From an uncultured Lactobacillus sp. (GTDB lineage: Bacteria; Bacillota; Bacilli; Lactobacillales; Lactobacillaceae): a DNA stretch of 64,000 nucleotides. The notes beneath the pieces were generated by a model. The model was not told where the DNA came from, did no database searches, and worked only from the letters and a program-made list of their open reading frames with translations. This document shows, in pieces, positions 35,517-44,367 of this stretch (positions within the stretch are counted from its first letter, which is position 1; each line of letters starts with the position of its first letter). The position numbers and the translations under genes were made by a program. The stretch spans positions 27,152-91,151 of the forward strand of contig CALFSK010000020.1 of NCBI GenBank assembly GCA_937916845.1. Reading direction: 5' to 3'.

Positions 35517-36023
35517 TTAGTTTTTAGCTTTTAACGTAACGGTGGTCCATGACGTTGGAATCGTGAAGACGTAATGTCGACTGACAACCGCAGCTTTGCC
35601 GGCGCCTAAGTGGAACAAGGTCTTGACCGCGTGATTACGATATTCCCAGCGCGTCGTGGCAATTTGGACCTGCGCTGCCGTACCGGTCGTGACCTTAGTC
35701 GTGGTCGTCGCGTCCGCCACCGTATGACTAGGTTTAGTAGCGTTAGCGACCCGGTAAATCACCGTTTTTTCGGAACCAGTGCCAAGGGGCTGGTTGAGTA
35801 ATGCGGCACGTTGCGAACGCACGGGCACTAAATCTTCAATCGTGGTCGTGGTCACTTGGTACATCCCCCAGTGAGCGGTATCGTTACCCGCTAAACCGAT
35901 GAGACTGCCCGCAATAATAATAAAACTAATGGCAATGGTGACGTTACGGGTCAGACTAGCGTGGCCAAAAATCATGGCACCGGCGAAAACGAACGTCGCT
36001 AAAATTAAAAGAAGAATGATCAT
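35517..36023 (-). CDS. DUF4811 domain protein
   Basis: 168 residues: two N-terminal membrane segments (about residues 1-19 and 28-46), then an extracytoplasmic soluble domain. Overlaps the DHA2 transporter gene by four bases (ATGA). This pairing is common in lactobacilli; the DUF4811 protein is thought to help the drug transporter, but no mechanism is known. Terminator directly downstream. Confidence 0.85.
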   Translation of the reverse strand: MIILLLILATFVFAGAMIFGHASLTRNVTIAISFIIIAGSLIGLAGNDTAHWGMYQVTTTTIEDLVPVRSQRAALLNQPLGTGSEKTVIYRVANATKPSHTVADATTTTKVTTGTAAQVQIATTRWEYRNHAVKTLFHLGAGKAAVVSRHYVFTIPTSWTTVTLKAKN

Positions 36024-37504
36024 GCTGCATCGTCCTCCCGTTCAACCTTGATAGAGTGGTGTGCTTTTAATAAACAACTTAAAATAAAACCAAAGGCACA
36101 AAAGATCAGTGACACGATGAAGGCCATGTGGTAACCGGTCAACGTCGCGCTGATGGTTGCTGATTTATATTTCAAAGGTGCCGATGTGAGCATGTGCTGG
36201 CTAGGTAAATTCCATTTAGAAACACTGGAATAGACACTAATCAGCACGGCCGTTCCCATGGAAGCAGCGACTTGCCGCAACGTGTTGTTAGCGGCCGTCC
36301 CGTGAGAAATCAAGTTAAATGGTAAGGCGTTGATCCCGGTAGTTGTCACGGGCATGGTGACCATGGTTAAGCCAAACATCCGGATCGCATAGACAACGAT
36401 AATCCAAAGAATCGGGGTCGTTGCGCTAATGGATAGGAAGAAGGCCGTTCCAGTTGTTAAGAGCAACATCCCGGTCATGGCTAAACGCCGCGCACCGATG
36501 TGGTCAAAAATTCGGCCGGTAATGGGACTCATAATCCCCATCATGATGGCACCGGGCAACAGAATGAGTCCGGAGTCCATTGCGGAGCGTCCTAGGACCG
36601 TTTGAATATACATTGGTAGGATCATTTCGACCCCCATCATGGCCATATAGGCGAGGGCGGTCAGAATCGCGGATAAGGTGAACGCCGGAATTTTAAAGAC
36701 CCGGAGTTCCAATAATGGCTGTTCCATATGCAATTGACGGTAAACAAACAAACCGATAAAGATGATTCCAATAATCAAAGTGGCAATGACGACGGGGTCG
36801 CCCCAACCGGATTCACCGACTGAAGAGAAGCCGTACAGCATACTCCCAAAACCGATGGTGGAAATCAGAACTGACCACCAGTCGATCGGTTGTTTAGACG
36901 TTGGAAGAACTTTGCGAAGTGTGAAAAATGAAATAATAATGACGGCTAAGTTGATGGGCATAATGAATAAAAATAGTGCACGCCAATTATAGTTGTCAAT
37001 AATCCATCCAGATAATGTCGGTCCAATTGCGGGTGCTAACCCAATAACGATCCCAGCGGTTCCCATGGCAGAGCCCCGTTTTTCTGGCGGGTACACTGAC
37101 GACATGATGGTTTGGAAAACTGGGGCGGAAATACCAACCCCCATCGCCTGAATCATCCGGGCAATCAGTAACATTTGAAAATTGACGGAGAGGTAGGCCA
37201 GAATGGTGCCCAGTCCGAAAATGACCATTGCAGCTAAGTACAGGTACTTGGAGTTGATCCGGGTCAGCATCCAAGCGCTGACGGGAATCATGATTCCCAT
37301 GATCAGCATAAAACCAGTGGTTAACCACTGCACAGCGTTTGCCGAAATATTGAAATAGTTCATTAACGTTGGGAATGCAGTTGTTAACAAAGTTTGGGTA
37401 ATAAAAGTGCTAAAGGTTCCGACTAGCAGGGTTAAAACTAACCACGTGCGGTGGTACGGTTGACCGTTAGCATCTAAAGGTAAGGTGGAATTGTTGGTTG
37501 GCAT
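36020..37504 (-). CDS. DHA2 family (EmrB/QacA-type) multidrug MFS efflux protein
   Basis: 494 residues with fourteen predicted helices. Motif A-like LTRINSKYLYLAAM, and motif C in helix 5 GIVIGLAPAIGPTLSGWI, the antiporter signature of drug:H+ transporters. Upstream (37505-37675) is AT-rich with GTATA-N10-TATAC, which could be an operator, but no repressor gene lies beside it. Substrates cannot be read from sequence. Confidence 0.93.
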   Translation of the reverse strand: MPTNNSTLPLDANGQPYHRTWLVLTLLVGTFSTFITQTLLTTAFPTLMNYFNISANAVQWLTTGFMLIMGIMIPVSAWMLTRINSKYLYLAAMVIFGLGTILAYLSVNFQMLLIARMIQAMGVGISAPVFQTIMSSVYPPEKRGSAMGTAGIVIGLAPAIGPTLSGWIIDNYNWRALFLFIMPINLAVIIISFFTLRKVLPTSKQPIDWWSVLISTIGFGSMLYGFSSVGESGWGDPVVIATLIIGIIFIGLFVYRQLHMEQPLLELRVFKIPAFTLSAILTALAYMAMMGVEMILPMYIQTVLGRSAMDSGLILLPGAIMMGIMSPITGRIFDHIGARRLAMTGMLLLTTGTAFFLSISATTPILWIIVVYAIRMFGLTMVTMPVTTTGINALPFNLISHGTAANNTLRQVAASMGTAVLISVYSSVSKWNLPSQHMLTSAPLKYKSATISATLTGYHMAFIVSLIFCAFGFILSCLLKAHHSIKVEREDDAA

Positions 37505-37680
37505 AGTACCGTCCTTTCATAAAATAATTTATAAAACACAATTAATAAGTATAACACGATAACTATACCAATCACATATATATACCTTGGTAACAGAAAA
37601 TGACAGCGCCTAAAAACTAGGCCAATTTTGAAAAAAACGCTGTGCTAAAATAATATTGAGTACATGAAAGGTGATTGAAA

Positions 37681-38346
37681 ATGATGAAAAGTAACTATTT
37701 AACGTTTGATTGTTACGGCACTTTAATCAACACCGATCCGGTATACCAATGGATCGAAAATTTAGCGTTAGCTGCGGGGGTAGATCCGCAGGCCGTTAGA
37801 AACGCATATGCATCTTATGAAGATGACCCGGTCAGCGTTCACCCGTACTTGGACTTTGCTGATTTAGTGCGGGAAAACTTAAAACACTTAGATGGTATGT
37901 TTGACCAAGAACACTTTTTTGAAAGCCACTACGTCGAAGGGCTACAAATTCAACGTCACTTGTTGCCTTATCCTGACGTTGTGTCGACGCTTCAAGATTG
38001 GCATGATCAGGGTTATCAGTTGATCATCATGTCCAATTCTTCGTGGGACATCATGTCCGCCAATTTAGCGGCGCTAAAAATCCCGTTTGACGCGGTCATT
38101 ACCGCCGAAGATGTTCAGGCGTACAAACCCGATTTGAAATTTTTCAAGGCCGTTCAGAATCAGTTCGCATTCACACCAGCAAACCACTGGCACGTCGCAC
38201 GGGGCTACGACTCTGACGTTGTACCTGCTGAACAGATGGGATGGCCAATGCTGTGGATCAATCGCGGCCAGGCAAAACCAAGTCGTACTGAACAGCCAAC
38301 ACACACGGTGGCGGACTTGGCTGCTGCAAAGGCGTGGATTGGGTAA
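37681..38346 (+). CDS. Haloacid dehalogenase type II (HAD) family protein
   Basis: 221 residues from ATG 37681 (AAAGGTGA upstream). Motif I LTFDCYGTLINTD with the nucleophile Asp (DCYGTL, as in L-2-haloacid dehalogenases), motif II IIMSNSS, motif III lysine in AYKPDLKF, and C-terminal VARGYDSDVVPAEQMGWPMLWINR. Could be a phosphatase rather than dehalogenase; subgroup features favour type II. Physiological substrate unknown. Confidence 0.85.
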   Translation: MMKSNYLTFDCYGTLINTDPVYQWIENLALAAGVDPQAVRNAYASYEDDPVSVHPYLDFADLVRENLKHLDGMFDQEHFFESHYVEGLQIQRHLLPYPDVVSTLQDWHDQGYQLIIMSNSSWDIMSANLAALKIPFDAVITAEDVQAYKPDLKFFKAVQNQFAFTPANHWHVARGYDSDVVPAEQMGWPMLWINRGQAKPSRTEQPTHTVADLAAAKAWIG

Positions 38347-38471
38347 TGATGGCTGTGTGGATTTTACCAGTGGACCAGCAGCTTAAGCACTGGTTGATTA
38401 TCAGAGTTGAACAGGCCTTTTGATGACAATCCTTGTTGGTGGTCGTGTTGTTATATTGAAAGGACCTAATT

Positions 38472-39671
38472 GTGAAAAGTAAATCTTTAAATCGAAGTAC
38501 CGTCTTACTCATGGCGGTTTCGGCCGCCATCGTTGTGGCCAATATTAACTATATTCAGCCGATTGAAGCGGACATCGCACGGCAGTTTAACTTAGCGAAT
38601 GCCGTTGTGGGTGCTGTTGCCATGCTAACGCAGCTAGGCTACGCATTTGGACTACTATTGATTGTCCCAATGGGTGACATTATGAACCGACGAACACTGA
38701 TTTTGCGGTTACTCGCCTTAGCGATTTTATCGGCTTTGTTGGCCTTCATGGCGCCAAATATTTGGGTGTACGCAGCGGCCAGCTTACTGATTGGGATCAC
38801 GTCGGTGGCACCGCAAGTCATTATTCCATACGCTGGTTTTCTAGCGCCACAGGGGCAACGAGGCCGGGTACTCGGCAATATCTTAAGTGGGCTACTCGTT
38901 GGGGTGCTCCTCTCAAGAACGGTCAGTGGAGTGCTCGCCAGTGTGTTACCGTGGCAAGACGTTTACCTGATTGCGGCGGTCATGATTGCTTTGTTGGGGA
39001 TTGTTTTAATTAAAAAACTGCCACGGGACCCAGTGACGACCCACACGACGACGTACCGGTCGATGATCAAAACGGTTCCCCAACTGGTGAAGCAGTATCC
39101 CGTGTTGCGAGCAGCGGCCGTGAATGGATTTGTGTTGTTCGGCGTTTCCAATATTTTCTGGGCGACCTTAGTCTTTTACTTACAACACCAGTATGGCTGG
39201 GGCAGTCGTGAAGCCGGATTATTAGCTTTACTTGGCGTGACCGGCGTGTTGGCCGCACCGCTGATTGGCCGGTTAGCTGACCAGTTCCGTCCGCGGACGA
39301 TCATTGGTCTGGGACTAGTCTTGTCAACGGTGGCTTACGTCGTTTTCATTCTGTTTGGAACCCGCGTTGCCGGCCTGATTGTCGGCATCGTTATTTTAGA
39401 CTTGGGAACGCAATTTGGACAGGTCGCGAATCAAACACAGATTCAAAACATTGCGTCCAATGCTAGCAGTCGGTTTAACTCGGTCTTTATGTTTGGTTAC
39501 TTCATGGGTGGCGCACTCGGATCGTTTTTCGGTAACCTCTTATGGGACGTTGCCGGCTGGTACGGGGTCTGCGGCTTGGGCTTTGTTGTATTAGTAATCG
39601 GGTTTTACGCCCACTTTGTTCACTATCCGCACGTGATTGCTAAAAAGAAAAGCAGAACGCAAACTAATTAA
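38472..39671 (+). CDS. MFS transporter, 12-helix
   Basis: 399 residues starting at GTG 38472 (AAAGGACC upstream). Twelve helices; motif A in loop 2-3 PMGDIMNRRTLILR. Looks like a drug:H+ (YfcJ/AraJ-type) exporter, but the family is broad. A hairpin and R2 copy c follow. Confidence 0.85.
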   Translation: MKSKSLNRSTVLLMAVSAAIVVANINYIQPIEADIARQFNLANAVVGAVAMLTQLGYAFGLLLIVPMGDIMNRRTLILRLLALAILSALLAFMAPNIWVYAAASLLIGITSVAPQVIIPYAGFLAPQGQRGRVLGNILSGLLVGVLLSRTVSGVLASVLPWQDVYLIAAVMIALLGIVLIKKLPRDPVTTHTTTYRSMIKTVPQLVKQYPVLRAAAVNGFVLFGVSNIFWATLVFYLQHQYGWGSREAGLLALLGVTGVLAAPLIGRLADQFRPRTIIGLGLVLSTVAYVVFILFGTRVAGLIVGIVILDLGTQFGQVANQTQIQNIASNASSRFNSVFMFGYFMGGALGSFFGNLLWDVAGWYGVCGLGFVVLVIGFYAHFVHYPHVIAKKKSRTQTN

Positions 39672-39695
39672 AACAGTTTCAATAAGCAGTTTGCG

Positions 39696-39747
39696 ACAAA
39701 ACTCAAAAAGCCAATCAGAAAAATTTCTGGTTGGCTTTTGAGTTGTT
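39696..39747 (+). terminator. Terminator after MFS gene, joined to R2
   Basis: ACAAAACTCAAAAAGCCA pairs with TGGCTTTTGAGTTGT, with CAGAAAaaTTTCTG at the apex, then R2 copy c begins. Confidence 0.85.
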
Positions 39748-39749
39748 AT

Positions 39750-39875
39750 GGTCGAAACGTGCACCAAAAGGCAATTTGTTCCGCTTAACCCGAAATCAGC
39801 GACTATTCCAAAACCAGGAATAATCGCTGATTTCACGTTAATGCTCGCAAACTAATCGCCTTTTGGTGCACTCTA
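39750..39875 (-). repeat. R2 palindromic element, copy c
   Basis: Outer arms GTGCACCAAAAGGC (39759-39772) / GCCTTTTGGTGCAC (39858-39871), inner ATCAGCGACTATTCC / GGAATAATCGCTGAT. The right end reaches the stop codon of the AEC gene. Confidence 0.85.
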
Positions 39876-40799
39876 ATGTAGGTTCATCAAGGCAAAAACA
39901 AGCGGAATCGAAACAACACTTAAAATGGTTGAAATACTCATCAACGCAACGGCTGGACCGGGGTTGCCGTGAACCTTTAGTGTGAACAAGACTACGATTC
40001 CGGCAACCGGACAAGCGGCCATTAAGACGGTCGTAAATAGGGGCACACCGGTAATCCCCATAAATTGGAGTACCACGATGGCTAGGTAAGGGAATAAGAA
40101 GTTGCGCAGCAATAGGACGCCCCATAACCGTTTATCCAAAGTCTCGCGGTTTAGTTTGACGTCGGCCAAGCTGTTCCCGATGACGATCATGGATAGCGGG
40201 GTGTTAATCGAACTGACGTAGGTCACGGCACTGTTCGCAATTGATGGTAAGCGAACGGAGGTCATAAACATAATCAAACCAACAATGATTGCAATGATGT
40301 TGGGATTTAAGACAATTTGTTTGAGATTCTCTTTACGACTCCCTTGGCTACCCGTAAATAAAGAAATCCCGTGGGTCCAACTGAAAATGTTGAAGGCGGC
40401 CAGTGAGGCAACCGCAAAAAAGACCCCGGTAGAACCGAACAGCGAGCTGGTTAATGGAATTCCCATAAAGCCAGCGTTGGAATAGACGGACCCGTAGCGC
40501 ATGATGCGGCGCAAGTTGGGGTCGGCGACGCGTTTGAATATTAATTGAGTGACTAAAATCATAATGGCATAGATAATGATAATCCCCAAAATAACGCGTC
40601 CTAACATTTGCAGCCGGTCAGCTGAGAATGTTTTTTCAAACGCGTTGATAATCAAACAGGGTGAGACCACGTAAAGTAAGATGTTGGTGAGGTCCGTTGA
40701 AGTTTGGGCGTGCATGAACCCAATCTTGTTGATCAGCAAACCGACCAGCATTAAAAGAAACATTAAAATAATTTGATTCGTTAATTGTGCTAGGTTCAT
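39873..40799 (-). CDS. AEC family transporter (malate/auxin carrier-like)
   Basis: 308 residues with about ten helices, ending VSIPLVFALMNLH. N-terminal MNLAQLTNQIILMFLLMLVGLLINK and SPCLIINAFEKTF are typical of the AEC (auxin efflux carrier) family, which in lactic bacteria includes malate permeases. No malolactic enzyme gene lies nearby, so the substrate is open. Its stop codon touches an R2 element. Confidence 0.85.
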   Translation of the reverse strand: MNLAQLTNQIILMFLLMLVGLLINKIGFMHAQTSTDLTNILLYVVSPCLIINAFEKTFSADRLQMLGRVILGIIIIYAIMILVTQLIFKRVADPNLRRIMRYGSVYSNAGFMGIPLTSSLFGSTGVFFAVASLAAFNIFSWTHGISLFTGSQGSRKENLKQIVLNPNIIAIIVGLIMFMTSVRLPSIANSAVTYVSSINTPLSMIVIGNSLADVKLNRETLDKRLWGVLLLRNFLFPYLAIVVLQFMGITGVPLFTTVLMAACPVAGIVVLFTLKVHGNPGPAVALMSISTILSVVSIPLVFALMNLH

Positions 40800-40898
40800 A
40801 GGCTTCAGTCCAATAAATTAGAATACTCTCATTATTGGGGCTAAGCTGATTTAATGTCAACGCATTTTATAAGTGAAAGCGTTTTTTAATTGGCTTGT

Positions 40899-41579
40899 CT
40901 AACCTGCATGGTGGGTTGCTTGTACCACGTCGACGTGGTGTTTGAGGTTTGGAAAGACGTGCGTATCAGACCAGCCCATGATAGCGCCCTGTGCGACCAA
41001 GGCGAAGACGGTCCCAATCCCAATAGCGTGCAACTGACCGGTGGCGATAAAGGAAATAATGATAATCAGCACGGGTGGCAAGTAGCTGGCCCATTGCGCA
41101 ATGATGGCTGACCCGTGTAAAAAGCGGAAGCGCAAAATATAGGACAAGTCATCATTGGGGTGCTGGATCAGGTTACAACGCTGGTAAATAGAAACGGCGG
41201 CCGCAACGGCTACCAGACCGACAAAGTTTAAAATCAAGCGTGTGGTAAAGGAAAAGTTTGGCACGCCCAGCCACTGCCAAAAGTAGCCAATAAATTCAAC
41301 TAAGTAACTAAATGGAATAATGTACAGCAGGTTTGAAATGAAGCGCCGACGGTCAAAATGGCCCAGTAAGAGCTGGTTCAAGAGGGTCACAACGATGCCG
41401 TAAAGCAGTAGCGTCGTCCCCAGTGGAATTTGAATCCAGTTGGACAGGTTGACGCTGGACCCTGTCCAAACCGCACTGCCGAGGTCGGCGGAAATGGTCA
41501 GGGCGTTACCCGCGGAGTTGAGCAGGATTGAAAAGACGAGAAAAAAGAAGCGTTGGCGAAAATCAACGATATTAAACAC
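40899..41579 (-). CDS. YczE/YitT-like membrane protein
   Basis: 226 residues, about five helices; N-terminal RQRFFFLVFSILLNSAGNALTISADLGSAVWTG fits the YczE/YyaS/YitT family of uncharacterised membrane proteins. No partner gene adjacent. Function unknown. Confidence 0.8.
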   Translation of the reverse strand: MFNIVDFRQRFFFLVFSILLNSAGNALTISADLGSAVWTGSSVNLSNWIQIPLGTTLLLYGIVVTLLNQLLLGHFDRRRFISNLLYIIPFSYLVEFIGYFWQWLGVPNFSFTTRLILNFVGLVAVAAAVSIYQRCNLIQHPNDDLSYILRFRFLHGSAIIAQWASYLPPVLIIIISFIATGQLHAIGIGTVFALVAQGAIMGWSDTHVFPNLKHHVDVVQATHHAG

Positions 41580-41663
41580 GGTAGAGTTCCTTTCGAGATG
41601 ACTTGAATAACCTCATTATAGCGGTTTTACCAAGTGACCGTCACGGCTAGATAAATGAAAATG

Positions 41664-41770
41664 TGCTATACTTATTTCATAAATTAATAATTCGGTTGAA
41701 GGGCACTTCAAGAATTCGGACTGTTTTTGGGTTGGACAGTCGTTTTCTTGGCGTGCCCTTTTTTAGGAGG
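41664..41770 (+). promoter_or_regulatory. Antiporter leader with terminator hairpin against the ribosome site
   Basis: Extended -10 TGCTATACT at 41664-41672, then a leader folding as three nested arms: AAGGGCAC (41699-41706) / GTGCCCTT (41753-41760), CAAGAA (41709-41714) / TTCTTG (41745-41750), GACTGT (41719-41724) / ACAGTC (41736-41741), followed by a T-run and immediately AGGAGG of the antiporter gene. Works as an attenuator or riboswitch candidate. See findings. Confidence 0.65.
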
Positions 41771-41774
41771 CAAC

Positions 41775-42950
41775 ATGGATTTTATTGGAAGTTTGAGTTT
41801 AATACTAATCGTGACGGCGTTGGCTGGGCACATCAGTGTACGGATGGGATTGCCCGCCGTGATTGGTCAGTTAATTAGTGGGATCGTTTTAGGACCCGCC
41901 GTACTAGGGTGGGTGACGGCCACTAGTTTTATTAAAGACTTTGCGGAACTCGGTGTAATTATTTTAATGTTTATGGCCGGGCTAGAAAGTGATTTGCAAT
42001 TATTAAAAAAATATTGGAAACCAAGCTTGCTGGTTGCGGTTTTAGGTGTGATTTTGCCAATTGGTGTCATCGATTGGTGTAGTCAGTTATTTCATTTAAA
42101 CAGTACGGAAAGCCTCTTTTTAGGCGTGACGTTTGCTGCCACCTCGGTCTCGATTTCAGTAGCTGTTCTGAAGGAACTTGGCGTTTTGGATGGCAAGGAA
42201 GGCACGACGATTTTAGGAGCGGCGGTGGTCGATGACGTGCTGGCCGTTTTAATTCTGAGCTTGATGATCAGCTTGTTTGGAAATGAGGTCAGCGGGGGCG
42301 GTAACCACGCTTCCACTAGTTTGGCAGTTTCATTGACGATTCAACTAGCCTTCTTTATTGCTTTGTATTTCGTGGTCAAGTGGTTAGTGCCGCACTTGAT
42401 GTCCGTCGGGAACGCGCTGTTAGTGCCGACCTCGGTGACCTTGATGTCCTTAGTGATTTGTTTTGGCTTGTCCTACCTAGCGGACATGATTGGCTTGAGT
42501 GCCGTCATTGGGGCGTTCTTTGCCGGAATTGCAGTGGGTCAAACGGACTATCACGAGATTATTGACGAGCATATCCAGCCAATTGGGAACGCCGTTTTCA
42601 TCCCCGTATTCTTCGTTAGCATCGGCTTAAACATGTCGTTTAAAGGCTTCCTGAGTGACTTCTGGTTTATCGTGGTCATTACGGTCGCAGCCATTTTGAC
42701 GAAGCTGATTGGTGCTGGCATTGGGGCCAGGATGGTGGGCTTTAGCTGGCTCAGCGGTTATGAAATTGGGGCCGGAATGGTTTCGCGGGGTGAAATGGCC
42801 CTGATTATTGCCCAGATTGGTTACCAAGGGAAACTATTGTCGGAAGATCGCTATTCAGCGGTTATTACAGCCATTATCCTAACAACGTTAATTGCACCAA
42901 TCCTACTACGACACGCCGTCAAACGGATGAAGTTAAGCGAGGCGTCGTAA
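41775..42950 (+). CDS. napA: Monovalent cation:proton antiporter, CPA2/NapA type
   Basis: 391 residues from ATG 41775 (AGGAGG upstream; the ORF extends further up through the leader hairpin, which is noncoding). Thirteen or so helices; conserved VDDVLAVLIL (paired acidic residues of the CPA2 ion site) and GAFFAGIAVGQ. A Na+/H+ or K+/H+ antiporter of the NapA/KefB/GerN type. No TrkA-N domain, so NapA-like. Its leader suggests regulation by an ion or ligand. A strong terminator follows. Confidence 0.88.
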   Translation: MDFIGSLSLILIVTALAGHISVRMGLPAVIGQLISGIVLGPAVLGWVTATSFIKDFAELGVIILMFMAGLESDLQLLKKYWKPSLLVAVLGVILPIGVIDWCSQLFHLNSTESLFLGVTFAATSVSISVAVLKELGVLDGKEGTTILGAAVVDDVLAVLILSLMISLFGNEVSGGGNHASTSLAVSLTIQLAFFIALYFVVKWLVPHLMSVGNALLVPTSVTLMSLVICFGLSYLADMIGLSAVIGAFFAGIAVGQTDYHEIIDEHIQPIGNAVFIPVFFVSIGLNMSFKGFLSDFWFIVVITVAAILTKLIGAGIGARMVGFSWLSGYEIGAGMVSRGEMALIIAQIGYQGKLLSEDRYSAVITAIILTTLIAPILLRHAVKRMKLSEAS

Positions 42951-42965
42951 AAAAGTAGTAGCATC

Positions 42966-43018
42966 TAAAAATGGTTCTACAGAAATCAGTGAAAATTTCT
43001 GTAGAACCATTTTTTTGA
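42966..43018 (+). terminator. Terminator after antiporter gene
   Basis: AAAAATGGTTCTACAGAAAT pairs with ATTTCTGTAGAACCATTTTT; CAGAAAT apex. Confidence 0.9.
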
Positions 43019-43096
43019 GACCTTTTTTTCTAGTTAACTGAAGGTTGAAAGTTAAATTTAAGGATTAAGTATTGTTGCATCAGCACTAAGCCCATG

Positions 43097-43310
43097 AAAA
43101 TTAGCTACTTGTAAACTATTCCGGTTGCCACTGATGACATGCGGTCGTGGGACCGGGTCAAGCCTGAGGAGCGGTCTTGCCCCTCGCCTGGAACAGTTGC
43201 CAAATGCGCAATTGCTCCAGACCGTCCGTGGTTTAAGCCCGGAAAAATCACCGGCCTAAGACCACCTTCACGACCGATGCCATCAGTGGCAACCTCCGAG
43301 CATCCGATGG
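43097..43310 (+). repeat. R1 palindromic element, copy D
   Basis: TTGCCACTGATG / CATCAGTGGCAA ends, inner CGGTCGTG / CACGACCG. The left flank AAAATTAGCTACTTGTAAAC is shared with copies E and F, extending the unit about 35 bp. Confidence 0.85.
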
Positions 43311-43384
43311 AAGTTACATTTATCATAGACAATTGCCAGCTATGTTGAGGGTGCTATCGAACTTAACTGGCTTGTTTTAAAGCA

Positions 43385-43605
43385 ATCTTAGCGAAGCTGG
43401 CAGAACCAGCGGGCCGTGTCGGCACTGTTAGCTGGCGTTTTTGGCCAGGTTACAGTGCGGGGCGACTTGAAAGACTCGTCCTTTGAGGCTTTCAAGCGAG
43501 GCGGAAGACCGTACTCTGTCTGTAGCCGACTCCATGGCCCACTGATTCTGCCGGCGAAGCGCCGAAAAATACTAATTTTCTAATGATAAGGAGTGTTATG
43601 GCAAC
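43385..43605. other. Highly structured 160-nt locus (R4)
   Basis: Imperfect inverted repeat: GCTGGCAGAACCAGCGGGCC (43396-43415) / GGCCCACTGATTCTGCCGGC (43536-43555). Two inner hairpins: GCACTGT...GCTGGC / GCCAG...ACAGTGC, and CTTGAAAG (43466-43473) / CTTTCAAG (43489-43496). Looks like a folded RNA or another repeat family; no gene-like ORF inside. Confidence 0.5.
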
Positions 43606-43642
43606 GATTGAACTAGTTTTAGCACTTTCAATCTTTAGCTAG
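43598..43642 (+). other. 13-codon toxin-like ORF remnant
   Basis: ATG 43598 after AAGGAG encodes MATIELVLALSIFS minus the last stop-proximal residues; its start resembles small holin-like type I toxins found in lactobacilli (Met-acidic-hydrophobic), but it stops after 13-14 codons. Probably degraded. A similar stretch lies at 35.43 kb. Confidence 0.3.
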
Positions 43643-43661
43643 TTAAAACGTGCGTTACAAC

Positions 43662-44210
43662 CTATTTGCCTTTTTCCCCACGCTGTTTTCGATAGTGGAC
43701 TTCCGCTAACTGACCGTATTGATTGGTAGCTACGAGTTCGAAGCGTTGCTGATGATTAATGGTCGTAAATAACGGAATACCGCTACCTAGGATAACGGGC
43801 GCGATTTGGATGAACATTTCGTCGATGAGGTTAGCTTCCAGTAATGGCATTAAAATACCGGCACCACCGACGATCCAAATGTTTTGGCCCGCTTTTTGAC
43901 GTAGTCCTTGAACCAACTCAGTGACGGCAGCGTTGGTGAATTGCGTGTGGTCGTCACCGGGATGTGGGGCGGAGGTCATCACGATACTTTGCGTGTCAGG
44001 ATTAAACGGATTGATCAATTGATCAGTCGTTTGCTCCATGGTGTACTCATAAGTATGGCGCCCCATAATGGCGGTGTCCACTTGTTGCATGAACGTTTTG
44101 GTTGGCGCTTCGTCCGCACCACTAGTCTGGAAAAGCCAGTCTAGCCGATTATCCTTAGTAGCGAGATAACCGTCGATTGAGATTGCCCCATAAAATTGTA
44201 CTTTACGCAT
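43662..44210 (-). CDS. Dihydrofolate reductase-like (RibD C-terminal type) protein
   Basis: 182 residues from ATG 44210 (AGTAGGTG upstream). N-terminal MRKVQFYGAISIDGYLATKDNRLDW and WIVGGAGILMPLLEANLIDEMFIQIAPVILGSGIPLF mark the DHFR/RibD-C superfamily that uses NADPH. The adaptor fold of true folate DHFR differs, so the substrate is unknown. Monocistronic. Confidence 0.88.
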   Translation of the reverse strand: MRKVQFYGAISIDGYLATKDNRLDWLFQTSGADEAPTKTFMQQVDTAIMGRHTYEYTMEQTTDQLINPFNPDTQSIVMTSAPHPGDDHTQFTNAAVTELVQGLRQKAGQNIWIVGGAGILMPLLEANLIDEMFIQIAPVILGSGIPLFTTINHQQRFELVATNQYGQLAEVHYRKQRGEKGK

Positions 44211-44316
44211 GGTATGACACCTACTTCTAGTCTTTTTAATAGTCACATTGTACCATGATTACAACTTACGATTATGAGAAATCAACTGTGAACTGTATGT
44301 TAAATAGTGGATTAAC

Positions 44317-44365
44317 CAAACAGCGATTAGATTCTGAAGATAAGTAGAATCTAATCGCTGTTTGT
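44317..44365 (-). terminator. Hairpin downstream of P-type ATPase gene
   Basis: AAACAGCGATTAGATTCT pairs with AGAATCTAATCGCTGTTT; overlaps the minus-strand gene end, with a modest T-tail. Confidence 0.7.
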
Positions 44366-44367
44366 GT

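Noticed and set aside
41690..41775. Fluoride riboswitch upstream of antiporter
   Set aside because: Fluoride riboswitches occur ahead of antiporters, but the conserved GATGG and CTGATGACTCC-like blocks are absent.
43139..43348. 69-codon plus-strand ORF (and similar ORFs at 35124-35403, 43105-43332, 55040-55276)
   Set aside because: They are translations of R1 repeats on either strand; they share sequence because of the repeat, not because of a protein family, and lack ribosome sites.
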